64,000 bases of DNA from Acidobacteriota bacterium (GTDB lineage: Bacteria; Acidobacteriota; Blastocatellia; Pyrinomonadales; Pyrinomonadaceae), in the NCBI GenBank assembly GCA_016703965.1, contig JADJBB010000004.1:434001-498000 (forward strand), written 5' to 3'. The notes beneath the pieces are model-generated. The model ran no database searches. It saw nothing but the letters and a program-made list of their open reading frames with translations, and was not told where the DNA came from. The first letter of the stretch is position 1. Each line of letters opens with the position of its first letter. Positions 16,562 to 25,375 of the stretch are shown piece by piece. The position numbers and the translations under genes are program-made.

Positions 16562-17719
16562 ATGACGTACGACTCGATCATCATCGGCGGCGGTGCGGCC
16601 GGATTATTTTGTGCCTTCTCCGCTGGTCGGCGTGGAAAGAAGGTGCTCGTTCTGGAGCATAATGCAGAGGTTGGCCGGAAAATACTGATCTCGGGCGGAG
16701 GGCGGTGTAATTTTACGAACATTCACACAAAGCCCGAGAATTTCATCTCGCAAAATCCGCACTTCTGTAAATCGGCACTCTCGCGGTATTCACCACAGGA
16801 TTTCGTCAATCTTGTTCAGAAACACAAGATCGCATATTACGAAAAAAAGCTCGGGCAGCTCTTCTGCCGTGACAGTTCGCGGGCGATCGTTGAAATGCTT
16901 TTGGCAGAATGCCGGGCGGCTCGAGTTGAGATCAAAACGGGCGGCTCAGTGACCGGAGTCGAAAAGAACAACACCTTTACGGTTGAAACAAGTAACGGGA
17001 TATTTGAATCCAAGACTCTCGTCGTCGCCTGCGGCGGTTTATCGTTTCCCAAGATCGGAGCAACCGACCTCGGTTACCGCATCGCTCGTCAGTTCAAATT
17101 GAAGATCGTCGAAACGCGGCCGTCGCTTGTTGCCCTTGTTCTCGACGGTTCGAGCTATAGTTCGCTCGCAGGAGTTTCTCTTGACACTGTCGTAACGGCC
17201 GGAAAGACGAGTTTTCGCGAAAACATACTGTTTACCCATCGCGGCCTTTCCGGGCCCGCGATCCTACAGATCTCAAATTATTGGAGTAACGGCGGATCGA
17301 TCTCGATCGACCTTCTCCCCGACTCAAATGCCATCGAACTACTGGAAAAAGGGCGAGCGAGCAATCAGAACATCGGTAATTACCTAAGCCAGTTCATTCC
17401 ACAGCGATTTACCAAGGATTTTGCCGAGCGAAATTTCCCGAACAAACCTCTCTCACATCTCAACAAAAAAGACCTTGAGAAAATCGGTAAATCTTTAAAT
17501 AACTGGCAGGTGAAGTTCCGTGAAACCGAGGGTTATGACCGGGCTGAAGTAACGCTCGGCGGTGTATCGACCGCAGAACTTTCTTCGCAGACGATGGAGT
17601 CAAAAAAGATCCCGGGCCTTTATTTTATCGGCGAGGTAGTTGACGTTACGGGATGGCTCGGCGGTTACAACTTTCAGTGGGCGTGGGCATCGGCCTTCGC
17701 CGCCGCAAGTGCGATTTAA
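16562..17719 (+). CDS. BaiN/HI0933-family FAD-dependent oxidoreductase
   Basis: This 385-residue flavoprotein starts with the FAD-binding dinucleotide motif IIIGGGAAGLFCAFSAGRRG. The family signature SGGGRCNFTN follows at about residue 41. The second conserved region is GGLSFPKIGATDLGY, and the C-terminal FAD loop is ITGE-like: IPGLYFIGEVVDVTGWLGGYNFQWA. Members are NAD(P)/FAD-dependent reductases or dehydrogenases of poorly known substrate; the BaiN name comes from bile-acid metabolism in gut clostridia and should not be read as function here. It directly follows the DinB-type gene and ends with a strong terminator. Confidence 0.9.
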   Translation: MTYDSIIIGGGAAGLFCAFSAGRRGKKVLVLEHNAEVGRKILISGGGRCNFTNIHTKPENFISQNPHFCKSALSRYSPQDFVNLVQKHKIAYYEKKLGQLFCRDSSRAIVEMLLAECRAARVEIKTGGSVTGVEKNNTFTVETSNGIFESKTLVVACGGLSFPKIGATDLGYRIARQFKLKIVETRPSLVALVLDGSSYSSLAGVSLDTVVTAGKTSFRENILFTHRGLSGPAILQISNYWSNGGSISIDLLPDSNAIELLEKGRASNQNIGNYLSQFIPQRFTKDFAERNFPNKPLSHLNKKDLEKIGKSLNNWQVKFRETEGYDRAEVTLGGVSTAELSSQTMESKKIPGLYFIGEVVDVTGWLGGYNFQWAWASAFAAASAI

Positions 17720-17727
17720 AATAAGGC

Positions 17728-17764
17728 GGGGGAAACGTCTCCCACACCGTCTCCCCCTATTTTC
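17728..17764 (+). terminator. Rho-independent terminator after the BaiN-like gene
   Basis: GGGGGAAACG pairs with CGTCTCCCCC (one internal mismatch) around a 10-nt loop, followed by TATTTT. It starts 8 nt past the stop codon. The 190 nt beyond it, up to the convergent J-domain gene, is AT-rich and shows nothing else. Confidence 0.8.
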
Positions 17765-17956
17765 GCGGCGCACACAGGGCGTGTACGGCCCGCGAAACTG
17801 AATCCTTCCCGCTAAACTCAATTAGCATAGATGTCTTGCAAATATCATGAACAGGAATGCTTGAGGGAAATAAGCTACCGTTTGCTAAAGTTTACACCAA
17901 CATATTTTCATGTCAAGAACTGAATAAGAAAGTTAAAAGTCTTTTTTTCTAACATG

Positions 17957-18772
17957 TTAACGAAAATCCGAAATTTCCATCCCGTATTTATCCTTCACAT
18001 ATTCCTCTGCGGCTTTATTGACTGTCTTCAGATTTTCCAGGCGGCGTTCTGATTTCCGGATCTGAACGATCGTCCGGGCCGCCATTTGTTTCACCATATC
18101 GCGGCCTTCGGCCATTTCGGCTCTCATTTTTTCGCGAAGTGTGAATAACTCGGACCCCTCGGCAGCCTTTTTCTCTTCTTTTAGTTCTTTCAGCCGCATC
18201 TTTATCTGAAAGATCTGACGTATCGCCCGTACCAGCTCATCTCCGATCGAATCGCCCTTTACTAGGTCCGGGCTGTTCCTGAATTCTTCGACGAGTTTGT
18301 TCAGCTTATCCTGATCGCCTGATGAATAGGCGTGATTGAGCTGGGCCATCAGGTCATGGCGCTTTTCTTTTTCGGCCGCATCGAGGGCGAGATCGGGATG
18401 AATAGTTCGGGCGAGCTTATGGTAGGCCTTTTTGGCTGCCAGCGTCGGTTCCCATTTATCTTCACCGGCCTCGGCAGCCTCGAGAGCACGGGCAGCCGAT
18501 TCCTCAGCACGTCGCCGCAGTTCTTCGGCCTTTTTCTTAATCTCTTCGTCGTCCGGAACGAGCTTATATTCTTCCTCGGCGATCTCTGCCTCAATTTCAT
18601 CGAGGTTGGCGTACAGCCGCCCGACCTGCATCGAATAATTTGCCTCAAATTTCTCCAGCTCCGTCCGAAGATCGGTCATCTCCTCCTCACGATCGGCAAG
18701 GCGATCCTTGAGCCGTTCGAGAACTGCCCGTTTCTTATTTAGTTCGATCTCCTCGGGAGCTAACTTGTGCAT
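17957..18772 (-). CDS. J-domain (DnaJ-like) coiled-coil protein
   Basis: This 271-residue protein has two parts. The N-terminal 100 residues are strongly charged coiled coil (for example LKDRLADREEEMTDLRTELE). A J-domain-like segment follows at about 110-165 (AKKAYHKLARTIHPDLAL, including the essential HPD motif), and then more coiled coil. J-proteins stimulate DnaK ATPase and deliver clients. There is no zinc finger or substrate domain, so this is a specialised co-chaperone of unknown client. Its start is 4 nt after the stop of the bshB1 gene, so the two probably form an operon. Confidence 0.78.
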   Translation of the reverse strand: MHKLAPEEIELNKKRAVLERLKDRLADREEEMTDLRTELEKFEANYSMQVGRLYANLDEIEAEIAEEEYKLVPDDEEIKKKAEELRRRAEESAARALEAAEAGEDKWEPTLAAKKAYHKLARTIHPDLALDAAEKEKRHDLMAQLNHAYSSGDQDKLNKLVEEFRNSPDLVKGDSIGDELVRAIRQIFQIKMRLKELKEEKKAAEGSELFTLREKMRAEMAEGRDMVKQMAARTIVQIRKSERRLENLKTVNKAAEEYVKDKYGMEISDFR

Positions 18773-18776
18773 ATTT

Positions 18777-19511
18777 CTAGGAATAGAGATTCATCGGCCG
18801 GGTCAAAAGATCGATCGGATCCTCGACGTTCAGGGCCTCGCGAACAAAATACGGCTCACCCGCTGCAACGCCGATCAGCGAACCAAAATAGCGCGAGCGG
18901 TTTTCAAGTTCATCGAGAAAATGCTTAGACGTGAGCCGTGTTTCCGGCTCGGTCGATTCGGGATCGTGAAACTGCGACCTATATGCCCTGATCGCATCCA
19001 TCTTCTCCTCAAGAAAATCCGAAATATCGACCACGAATGATGGCTCGACGTGCCTGGAAAAGATGTTGTGGGCGACAATCGGCACCGCGATCTTTTCGTC
19101 ACCGGTTTCCTCGTCATAGCGTTTCATACTGGATAGACGGGCAGCTTCGCGAACAAGCTGCGCGATATGATCGTGATCAGGGTGCGGATCGCCGAGCTGG
19201 TGCGTGAGGATCACTTTCGGCTTTAAACGCCGCAACACTTTGACCATCGCCGTTCGTTCGACATCAGTTACAAATACATGCCCGTCCGGCAATCCTAAAT
19301 TTTCTCTCAGATCAAGCTTTAAGATCTTCGCCGCACTCTCGGCCTCGGCGGCTCTGCCTTCCGGCGTCCCACGCGTTCCCATCTCGCCTCGGGTAACATC
19401 GAGTGCTCCGGTACGATAGCCGAGAGCTTTCATTTTCAGAAGCGTGCCGCCGACCGTCAGTTCGACGTCGTCCGGGTGTGCACAAATTGCCAGAATATCG
19501 ACTTGGCTCAT
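18777..19511 (-). CDS. bshB1: Bacillithiol biosynthesis deacetylase BshB1
   Basis: This 244-residue zinc deacetylase belongs to the PIG-L/LmbE family. AHPDD near the N-terminus (residues 10-14) and HPDHDH at about 130 hold the metal ligands and the general base. The overall sequence, with VDILAICAHPDDVELT and GLPDGHVF, matches BshB1. BshB1 removes the acetyl group from GlcNAc-malate to give GlcN-malate, the second step of bacillithiol synthesis. BshA and BshC are not in the window. The start at 19511 is chosen because the family starts MSQVDILAI; the longer frame adds 10 unlikely residues. It is divergent from the MBL hydrolase gene. Confidence 0.85.
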   Translation of the reverse strand: MSQVDILAICAHPDDVELTVGGTLLKMKALGYRTGALDVTRGEMGTRGTPEGRAAEAESAAKILKLDLRENLGLPDGHVFVTDVERTAMVKVLRRLKPKVILTHQLGDPHPDHDHIAQLVREAARLSSMKRYDEETGDEKIAVPIVAHNIFSRHVEPSFVVDISDFLEEKMDAIRAYRSQFHDPESTEPETRLTSKHFLDELENRSRYFGSLIGVAAGEPYFVREALNVEDPIDLLTRPMNLYS

Positions 19512-19560
19512 AGGAGATAATTTACCACACAGATCCCGCACATCCTGTTAAAATCACTCC

Positions 19561-20328
19561 ATGAAACTAACAGTCCTTGGCTCCGGCACCTCGATCCCGC
19601 ATCCAAGACGCAGCAGTTCGGGCTACTGGCTTGAAACAACAGGTGGAACGATAATGCTCGACTTCTCAGCATCTGTACCGCTGCGGATGGCTCAAGAAAG
19701 GTTAGATTGGGCCGAACTCGACGCGATCTGGATATCGCATTTCCACCTCGACCACTGTGCGGGCATTTCGCCTTTTCTTGCCGGTACAAAGCATGCGGGG
19801 ATTATGAAAGACCGTAAAAAGCCGCTGCGGTTTTTTGGCCCCGCGGGCACTTCGAACCTGATCGCGGAGTTCAATTCGGTCAACAACTATCGCCTGCTCG
19901 ATCAGCCGTTTCCTGTCGAGATCATTGAGATCGAGCAGCTCGAAAAATTCGAGATCCTGCCGGGCGTTGAGGCTGTCGCGTGTAAAACGCCGCACACGGA
20001 CGAGAGCCACGCAATACACATTCGAGACACGGATGATAAAACGCTCGTCTATTCCGCGGATACCGGCTTCGACGAACTAATAGCAACGTTCGCAAATGGA
20101 GTCGATCTTTTTATCCTCGAATGCACCTTCATCCGCGACAAGCCAAAACTAAAGCACCTCGAACTAGCCGAGGCGATCTATCTGATCCGCAAGTCGAAAT
20201 GCAAACAGGCAATGCTCACGCATTTTTATCCGGAATGGGATGGTGTAGATTTTTCGGCTGAAGTCGCTAGGATCGATCCCGCCTGTACCGCCATTCAGGC
20301 TTTTGATAGTCTCCGCATCCAGATCTAA
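19561..20328 (+). CDS. MBL-fold metallo-hydrolase (RNase Z-like)
   Basis: This 255-residue metallo-beta-lactamase-fold enzyme starts MKLTVLGSGTSIPHP. The zinc motif HFHLDH is at about residue 60. Further ligands are seen in CKTPHTDESHA and YSADTG, and the final conserved His in AMLTHFYPEW. The layout resembles RNase Z and related phosphodiesterases, but the exosite arm of tRNase Z is absent, so another nuclease or hydrolase activity is equally possible. The start is preceded by a 49-nt region shared with the divergent bshB1 gene. Confidence 0.85.
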   Translation: MKLTVLGSGTSIPHPRRSSSGYWLETTGGTIMLDFSASVPLRMAQERLDWAELDAIWISHFHLDHCAGISPFLAGTKHAGIMKDRKKPLRFFGPAGTSNLIAEFNSVNNYRLLDQPFPVEIIEIEQLEKFEILPGVEAVACKTPHTDESHAIHIRDTDDKTLVYSADTGFDELIATFANGVDLFILECTFIRDKPKLKHLELAEAIYLIRKSKCKQAMLTHFYPEWDGVDFSAEVARIDPACTAIQAFDSLRIQI

Positions 20329-20340
20329 GATGGCTCCGAA

Positions 20341-20391
20341 ATAAGTGATAGGTGATAAGTCCTAAGTTAGAACCTATCACCTATCACTTAT
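20341..20391. repeat. Long perfect palindrome of reiterated GTGATAG words
   Basis: The arms at 20341-20357 and 20375-20391 are perfectly complementary over 17 nt. Each arm contains AAGTGATAGGTGATA, a near tandem repeat of one word. It lies in a convergent gap between the MBL-hydrolase stop and the stop of the unknown gene at 20415. It has no T-tract. It is one of six similar elements in the window. Confidence 0.85.
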
Positions 20392-20414
20392 AACCTATTC
20401 CGAAAGAACCCTAT

Positions 20415-20840
20415 TTACTTGACGTTCCGCTTCGCCATGGCCATCAGTTCTTCCGGCATCCATTTGCCGAAATTCTTTTCTTCGGCGCCTTCGATGCCCT
20501 TGTTGCGGTTGCGCCATTCTTTGGATGGGTCGTCCTCGCGGCCGGATTGTTTGGGGTAATTCTCGACCTGTTCGAGGCTAATGACGATGCCCTGGGCGAT
20601 GTCTTTCCAGTCTTCATTCTGAATGCCCCTAAGCACGACCGGCAGGCCTGCGGTCCAATCCTCTTCAGGAGCAATGTTGTCGTATTCCGGGATCGTCAAG
20701 AAAGCGGTATCGGGAAACGCCTGGCCGCTGTATTCGCTGACGATCTGGGCGGTAACATCTTTGTATGACGCGTTAGGATTCGCTTTGCGCATCTCTAAAG
20801 CTCTGCGGAAAATATCTGAAACTGTTGTTTGCGTGCTCAT
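20415..20840 (-). CDS. Hypothetical cytoplasmic protein
   Basis: I do not recognise this 141-residue protein. It appears soluble, with a helical N-terminal half (SDIFRRALEMRKANPNAS) and a more polar, Trp-containing C-terminal half (DDPSKEWRNRNKG and FGKWMPEELMA). No membrane segment or signal is seen. The ATG at 20840 is chosen over one 24 nt upstream because the upstream residues are AT-biased and unlike a protein start. It is flanked on both sides by long palindromes. Confidence 0.55.
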   Translation of the reverse strand: MSTQTTVSDIFRRALEMRKANPNASYKDVTAQIVSEYSGQAFPDTAFLTIPEYDNIAPEEDWTAGLPVVLRGIQNEDWKDIAQGIVISLEQVENYPKQSGREDDPSKEWRNRNKGIEGAEEKNFGKWMPEELMAMAKRNVK

Positions 20841-20916
20841 GATTTGGTATCGACAGATTATCACAGATCTGAATGGAATTGAAAAAATGCGAAAGTCGGC
20901 CCTTCAGGAAAAAATA

Positions 20917-21004
20917 GCACACGGATATAACAGATAAGGACGGATTTCCACGGATGTAAAAATCAGATCTGTGCAAATCTGCTCGATCCGTTTAATCCGC
21001 GTTC
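20917..21004. repeat. Imperfect palindrome of reiterated CGGAT words
   Basis: The left half has repeated CACGGAT, CAGAT, ACGGATTT and CACGGAT words. The right half reads back, in inverted orientation, CAGATCTGTGCAAATCTGC and then GATCCGTTTAATCCGCG. The halves align as an imperfect inverted repeat of about 38 nt with a short centre. It lies between divergent genes (20415 minus and 21133 plus). Confidence 0.75.
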
Positions 21005-21132
21005 TATTCTTCGTAAGGCAAATGGAAGCCCCGCCCTTCAGAATGCCGTTCGACCAACACACCGTTGCCAACTTTTTGCTTGTCAGACAGCATCTGAGAA
21101 GTTAGTCTTTATCTCCCAGAGGAAGTTGTTTA

Positions 21133-21765
21133 ATGAGATCGTTTTTCGCACTTTTGATCGTTCTACTCTCGTCATTTTTGGCCTTCGCTCAAAAAGAGCA
21201 GGCGCCGATGGTCGAGAAGGAGATCAGCTACAAAGACTGGACGTATAAGAATCCGCGAACCGGCGGCGATGTTAACCTAAGAACCCTGGCCAGCGGGAAA
21301 AAGCTGACCATCGTAATTTATTATGCTCCGTGGTGCCCTAACTGGCGGTTTGACGCACCGATCCTTGAGCGTTTTTATCAAAAGTATAAAGACAAAGGCC
21401 TCGAGATCGTCGGCGTTGCCGAATATGATCCGCTAGATTCGATCAAAAACAATCTTGAGTTCTTAAAGGTTACCTTTCCGACCGTTGTCGAATCTGACAG
21501 CCGTGCCGCAAAACAAACGACGCTCCACTACGAATATCGCAAATCAACCGGCGACACCCGCGGCTGGGGCTCGCCGTGGTACATCATGCTCACGCCCGCC
21601 GTAATGGAAAAGAAGGGCGATGTGCTCACGAAAAAGACCTTTATCGTGAATGGCGAGTTGATCGAAACAGAAGGAGACGCGTTTATCCGCAAATCTCTCG
21701 GCTTGCCGGCTGCTGATCTAAAAGCCCCCGTTGCCGATAACGGCAAGATCGAGTATGTACTGTGA
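21133..21765 (+). CDS. Periplasmic thioredoxin-fold (TlpA-like) protein with a single active-site cysteine
   Basis: This 210-residue protein has a signal peptide (MRSFFALLIVLLSSFLAFAQ) and a redoxin/TlpA-like fold. The active-site region reads YYAPWCPNWRFDAP, so the usual C-x2-C becomes C-x2-W: the second Cys is absent. The rest of the fold is recognisable (FYQKYKDKGLEIVGVAEYD and FPTVVESD). A single-Cys thioredoxin fold cannot carry out normal disulfide exchange alone. It may act as a peroxiredoxin-like, monothiol or binding protein. The ATG follows an AGAGGAAG ribosome site. It stands alone. Confidence 0.75.
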   Translation: MRSFFALLIVLLSSFLAFAQKEQAPMVEKEISYKDWTYKNPRTGGDVNLRTLASGKKLTIVIYYAPWCPNWRFDAPILERFYQKYKDKGLEIVGVAEYDPLDSIKNNLEFLKVTFPTVVESDSRAAKQTTLHYEYRKSTGDTRGWGSPWYIMLTPAVMEKKGDVLTKKTFIVNGELIETEGDAFIRKSLGLPAADLKAPVADNGKIEYVL

Positions 21766-21936
21766 CCGGAGCTGAGATACCTAAGACATTCAGGCGTAGG
21801 CGGAAAAGAAACCGTGATCAGGTAGCCGAACTGGAGCGTTTGCAGGCAGCTTATCGACTTGCATGAATTCACCGAGAGTTCCTCCTCAGAAAGTGTTATT
21901 CGCCGACCAGATACCAATCACGTGTGAGGGGTTTCG

Positions 21937-21995
21937 AAACTCGTCACACAAGCGAGTTTTCAACCGCTGGGGGCAAGCAGAGCAAGATGCTTGCC
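21937..21995. repeat. Two adjacent small hairpins downstream of the thioredoxin-fold gene
   Basis: The first has arms AAACTCG / CGAGTTT (21937-21943 and 21953-21959) followed by one more T, and may be a weak terminator. The second has perfect 8-nt arms GGCAAGCA / TGCTTGCC (21972-21979 and 21988-21995) and no T-tract. Both lie in the 287-nt gap between convergent genes. Nothing else is seen in that gap. Confidence 0.5.
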
Positions 21996-22052
21996 GCTCC
22001 AAGTCACGTGTTTCGCCTCGGCTTGGGATAGAAATCGTTTTCTGACCATTCA

Positions 22053-22586
22053 TTACACCGGCATCAACGCCAAAACATCTGTCAGCTTCTTTGCAATATC
22101 GCGCAGCGGATCTTTGGCGGTAACAAACTTTCCCGCGATAGCGAGATCTTCTGCTTGCGAAGAAAGATCAGTGATCCCCTGAATTGTCGGCAGGTATTTC
22201 TGCAGTGTCGGTTTCGTGCGGAACTCGGATTCGAGGGCTCCTAAACCAACCTTGATATTGCGGATCGCAGCTACGATCTCGGCCTTTTTGGCCGTTATCT
22301 TTGCCGCCGTGGCGGGTTTCAGGCGTCCGGCTTTGGCGTCCGCATCAGCGACCTCGAGGCCCTGAGCGATCGTTCCGAGCTTGTCGATAAAATCGTTCAC
22401 GTTCGATAGCTGGTTGTCAGCCTTTTCGCGGCCTGCGCGGACATCGAGCGGCGGAATGATCTTTACCGGCGTCGAGGCCGTCGGCTTCTTAGCCGTTTTT
22501 TTAGTTGTTTTCTTTTGTGCCGCGGCCGAACCCGTTATTAAAAGCACGGCTGCCAAACCAATTACTGCGAATCGAAAATCTCTCAT
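22053..22586 (-). CDS. Secreted Lys/Thr-rich helical protein of unknown function
   Basis: This 177-residue protein has a signal peptide (MRDFRFAVIGLAAVLLITGSAAA), then a basic spacer (KKTTKKTAKKPT), then an all-helical domain. It is rich in Lys, Ala and Leu and has no cysteine. I do not recognise the domain. The ATG at 22586 is chosen over one at 22592, since an AAAGG ribosome site is about 7 nt before it. It is divergent from lipB with only about 45 nt between them. Confidence 0.6.
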   Translation of the reverse strand: MRDFRFAVIGLAAVLLITGSAAAQKKTTKKTAKKPTASTPVKIIPPLDVRAGREKADNQLSNVNDFIDKLGTIAQGLEVADADAKAGRLKPATAAKITAKKAEIVAAIRNIKVGLGALESEFRTKPTLQKYLPTIQGITDLSSQAEDLAIAGKFVTAKDPLRDIAKKLTDVLALMPV

Positions 22587-22636
22587 ATTCATACCTTTAG
22601 TATTAAATTACGCTGAAAAATCTTATTATAACAATA

Positions 22637-23329
22637 ATGCATCAGCGGTGTTTAGAAGTTCGCAGGCTCGGGCGCGTTGGCTATGCTGATGGCCTGGAGC
22701 TGCAAAAAGAACTCGAGGCCGAGGTAATTGCCGAGCGAAAAAGCGATTTCCTGCTGCTGCTCGAGCATCCGCACACGTTTACCATCGGCCGCCGGTCGAA
22801 GGAAAGCGGCGTGCTGGCAACGGCCGAAAATTTAAAAAAGCTCGGCATCGATGTCTTTGAAACGAATCGCGGCGGCAAGGTCACATATCACGGTATCGGC
22901 CAGCTTGTCGGTTACCCGATCATCAGCCTGTCGCCGGACCGCGAGGACGTTCACAAATACGTCCGCGATATCGAGGAAGTCCTGATCAGGACGATGGCGG
23001 AGTTTGACATCGAGGCCTTCAGGATCGAAGGCCTGACCGGCGTTCACACGGTCGAGGGCAAGGTCGCGGCGATCGGCGTTCATATCAAACGCTGGGTCAC
23101 AACGCACGGCTTCGCCCTGAATGTGAACACCGACCTTAGCTATTACAACTGGATCATCGCCTGCGAAGGCGAGCCCGTTGCGTCGATGGACAAGCTCCTC
23201 GGCCGCGAGATCGATGTTGCCGAGGTCGAGGATAGCATCGAAGGAAATTTTAGAGAAGTTTTTGGTTACGGATCAAGAACGGCTGAGGCCGTTGAAAGCC
23301 TGAATGCTCTTGCGGCTGCCGATCAGTAA
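22637..23329 (+). CDS. lipB: Octanoyl-[acyl-carrier-protein]:protein octanoyltransferase LipB
   Basis: LipB transfers octanoate from ACP to lipoyl domains, the first step of endogenous lipoate assembly. The 230-residue protein shows the family pattern: LEHPHTFTIGRR, then RGGKVTYHGIGQLVGYPI, then KVAAIGVHIKRWVTTHGFALNVNTDL. The catalytic Cys is in IIACEGEP and the conserved Lys in GKVAAIGV. Length is normal. The ATG has no clear ribosome site, but TATTATAAC lies just upstream, consistent with a very short leader. A 10-nt gap separates it from the downstream lipoprotein gene. Confidence 0.93.
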   Translation: MHQRCLEVRRLGRVGYADGLELQKELEAEVIAERKSDFLLLLEHPHTFTIGRRSKESGVLATAENLKKLGIDVFETNRGGKVTYHGIGQLVGYPIISLSPDREDVHKYVRDIEEVLIRTMAEFDIEAFRIEGLTGVHTVEGKVAAIGVHIKRWVTTHGFALNVNTDLSYYNWIIACEGEPVASMDKLLGREIDVAEVEDSIEGNFREVFGYGSRTAEAVESLNALAAADQ

Positions 23330-23339
23330 GGAGTTTTAG

Positions 23340-24275
23340 ATGAAATACTTTAATTTATTCGCAATTATTACAGTTACAGCAATTTTTTCAGCTTGTGGAG
23401 GCGGAGCTTCTAATACCGCGACAAGCGGCAATTCCAACACAGCAAAACCCGGCGAACAGGTCCTCGTCGTCGTCGAACGCCCGCAGCGACTCGCTGACAT
23501 GAGCAAGGCCCGCGGCGAACAGGATAAAGCCGCTCCGACGCTCAAGATCGTCGAGCCCGCAGCTAATGCGACCGTCGCGAGTTCAACTGTGAAGGTCAAG
23601 CTTGCCATCTCGGGCGACCTCAAAGGCTACAAGCCGTCGATGAATGAGGAAACGCATACCGGCAATCACATCCACGTCATCCTCGACAATCAGCCGTACG
23701 AAGCCTATTACAATCTCGATCAGGAATTTGAACTTAAGAACGTGGCGGATGGTGATCATACGCTTCGTGTGTTCCCTTCGCGGCCATGGCATGAGTCGTA
23801 TAAGAACGACGGTGCTTTTCAGATGGTGAAATTCAGCGTCAAAAATGGCGGTGCCGAGACCGAAAAGCCGGCAACGACGAACAGCGGTGAGCAAATGTCG
23901 AACGCAAATACCGCTAAACCGACACCCGAAGCAAAAGAGATGAAGGAAAGCACCGCGGGCGATGTCGATCCGAAAAAACCGCTGCTCACCTACAGCCGCC
24001 CGAAAGGCGAATACAAGGGAGCCGATGCCGGCGAGATCATGATCGATTTCTGGCTGCTCAATGCGAAACTCGTCGGCGACGGCGGTGAATTTCGCGTTCG
24101 CTACACGGTCGATGAAGCGGCCCCGCAGTTCATCGATAAATGGGAACCGATCTGGATATCGCGGTGGAACGCCGGGAAACACACCATCAAGCTCGAACTG
24201 ACCGACAAGGACGGCAATCTCGTCGACAACGGCGGATACAACACGACGACGCGGGAAATTAACATCACTTACTAG
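23340..24275 (+). CDS. Lipoprotein of unknown function
   Basis: The 311-residue precursor has a lipobox (IFSAC, Cys at about residue 19) followed by a Ser/Thr/Asn-rich spacer typical of surface lipoproteins. Two beta-rich domains follow. The first (about 60-170) has GNHIHVILDNQPYEAYY and DGDHTLRVFPSRPWHES, which resembles the DUF4399-like copper/metal-linked proteins. The second (about 220-311) has a similar length and style. The likely location is the periplasmic face of a membrane. It is 10 nt after lipB and 21 nt before the esterase gene, so it may be co-transcribed with them. Confidence 0.7.
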   Translation: MKYFNLFAIITVTAIFSACGGGASNTATSGNSNTAKPGEQVLVVVERPQRLADMSKARGEQDKAAPTLKIVEPAANATVASSTVKVKLAISGDLKGYKPSMNEETHTGNHIHVILDNQPYEAYYNLDQEFELKNVADGDHTLRVFPSRPWHESYKNDGAFQMVKFSVKNGGAETEKPATTNSGEQMSNANTAKPTPEAKEMKESTAGDVDPKKPLLTYSRPKGEYKGADAGEIMIDFWLLNAKLVGDGGEFRVRYTVDEAAPQFIDKWEPIWISRWNAGKHTIKLELTDKDGNLVDNGGYNTTTREINITY

Positions 24276-24296
24276 AAACTGGAGAATACTGTTTAA

Positions 24297-25034
24297 ATGC
24301 GACGAGAAACAACATCATGGTTTAGCGGAAATTTGGGCATGGACATGCCGCTGGTAGCCTACGGACACGCGGGTTATCCGCTGCTCATGTTCCCGACGGC
24401 GGCGGCGGATTATTTAGAATACGAGCGGTTCTACTTGATCGATGCCATCAAGGATTTTATCGAGGCGGGACTGATACGCGCCTATTCGATCAATTCGGTC
24501 AACAAATACAGCCTGCTCAACCGCGAATCCCATCCCGGCTGGAAGGTCGAGATGCTGACCCGCTACGACAACTACATCATGCAGGAAGTTCTGCCCCTGA
24601 TCCGCAACGAATGCGGCCAGGATGCAAAACCGCTCACCACCGGTGCCTCGCTCGGTGCCCTGCTCGCGGCGAACACGTATTTCAAGCATTCCGATAACAT
24701 CCGCGGCACGATCGCGATGAGCGGCAGCTATGACATCTACAATTACCTCGATCAGGGCTACTATGACGACAACGTCTATTTCAATAACCCCGATATGTAC
24801 CTGCGCCACCTGAACGACGATTACCATCTGCCACGATTGCGAGCCGCAGATTCGATCGTGATCGTAACCGGCCAGGGTTCGTTCGAGGCACCCGACCGCA
24901 GCCGCGAATTCTCAGGCCTTCTCCACTCAAAAGGCATCCCTCACCGCCTCGACGTCTGGGGCCACGACGTCAACCACGACTGGGTCTGGTGGCGCAAAAT
25001 GCTGCCATATTATTTGGGTGAGTTTTTGAAGTAA
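24297..25034 (+). CDS. Alpha/beta-hydrolase (esterase D-like)
   Basis: This 245-residue cytoplasmic hydrolase resembles the putative esterase family. The nucleophile Ser sits in TTGASLGALLA (G-x-S-x-G) near residue 119. The acid/base His is likely VNHDWVWW near the C-terminus. The fold is also seen in YPLLMFPTAAADY and IRGTIAMSGSYD. The natural substrate is unknown. It follows the lipoprotein gene by 21 nt on the same strand. No signal peptide is present. Confidence 0.82.
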   Translation: MRRETTSWFSGNLGMDMPLVAYGHAGYPLLMFPTAAADYLEYERFYLIDAIKDFIEAGLIRAYSINSVNKYSLLNRESHPGWKVEMLTRYDNYIMQEVLPLIRNECGQDAKPLTTGASLGALLAANTYFKHSDNIRGTIAMSGSYDIYNYLDQGYYDDNVYFNNPDMYLRHLNDDYHLPRLRAADSIVIVTGQGSFEAPDRSREFSGLLHSKGIPHRLDVWGHDVNHDWVWWRKMLPYYLGEFLK

Positions 25035-25256
25035 TTCAGGAATTTTTGTTGGACGCAGAGAGTCGGACCTCACGGCTCTCTGCTCCCCAAAAACACCTTT
25101 GACCAATCTCCCAAATACCTCTACCAATCAGCCCAAAAGGGCCAAAATAAGCCCGTTTCACCTCTACCAAAGAAACGTCGCATTTTCGCCCGGCGGCGGG
25201 CCTTCAATTCACGAAAACCCAGTATTTATCGAGACTCTACCCTTCATTTTTGTAGG

Positions 25257-25279
25257 AGTGTGAAACGATTCACACTTTT
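25257..25279 (+). terminator. Hairpin with short T-tail after the esterase gene
   Basis: The 8-bp stem AGTGTGAA / TTCACACT has a 4-nt loop (ACGA) followed by TTT. It is 223 nt past the esterase stop, so it is a plausible but distant terminator. Confidence 0.5.
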
Positions 25280-25344
25280 AATGGGGCAATTTTTGGTAAA
25301 GATAGGCGAAAAGTAAAAAAACACAAAAATACCACTTCCGAGAA

Positions 25345-25375
25345 CAAAAAAGGCTGCCTTTTCAGACAGCCTTTT
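25345..25375 (-). terminator. Rho-independent terminator after the PBP1A gene
   Basis: The stem AAGGCTG / CAGCCTT with TTTTTTG following on the minus strand lies 35 nt past the PBP1A stop. It marks the 3' end of the mre-rodA-PBP cluster. Confidence 0.8.

Noticed and set aside
21004..21093. 29-residue minus-strand ORF (MLSDKQKVGNG, ending LPYEE)
   Set aside because: It reads somewhat protein-like but is short, lacks a ribosome site and begins at the edge of a palindrome. It may be a gene remnant; support is too thin for a feature.
23583..24182. Large antisense ORF of 199 residues within the lipoprotein gene
   Set aside because: It lies entirely antisense to a good gene with a lipobox and ribosome spacing and has no recognisable domain; it is a shadow frame.
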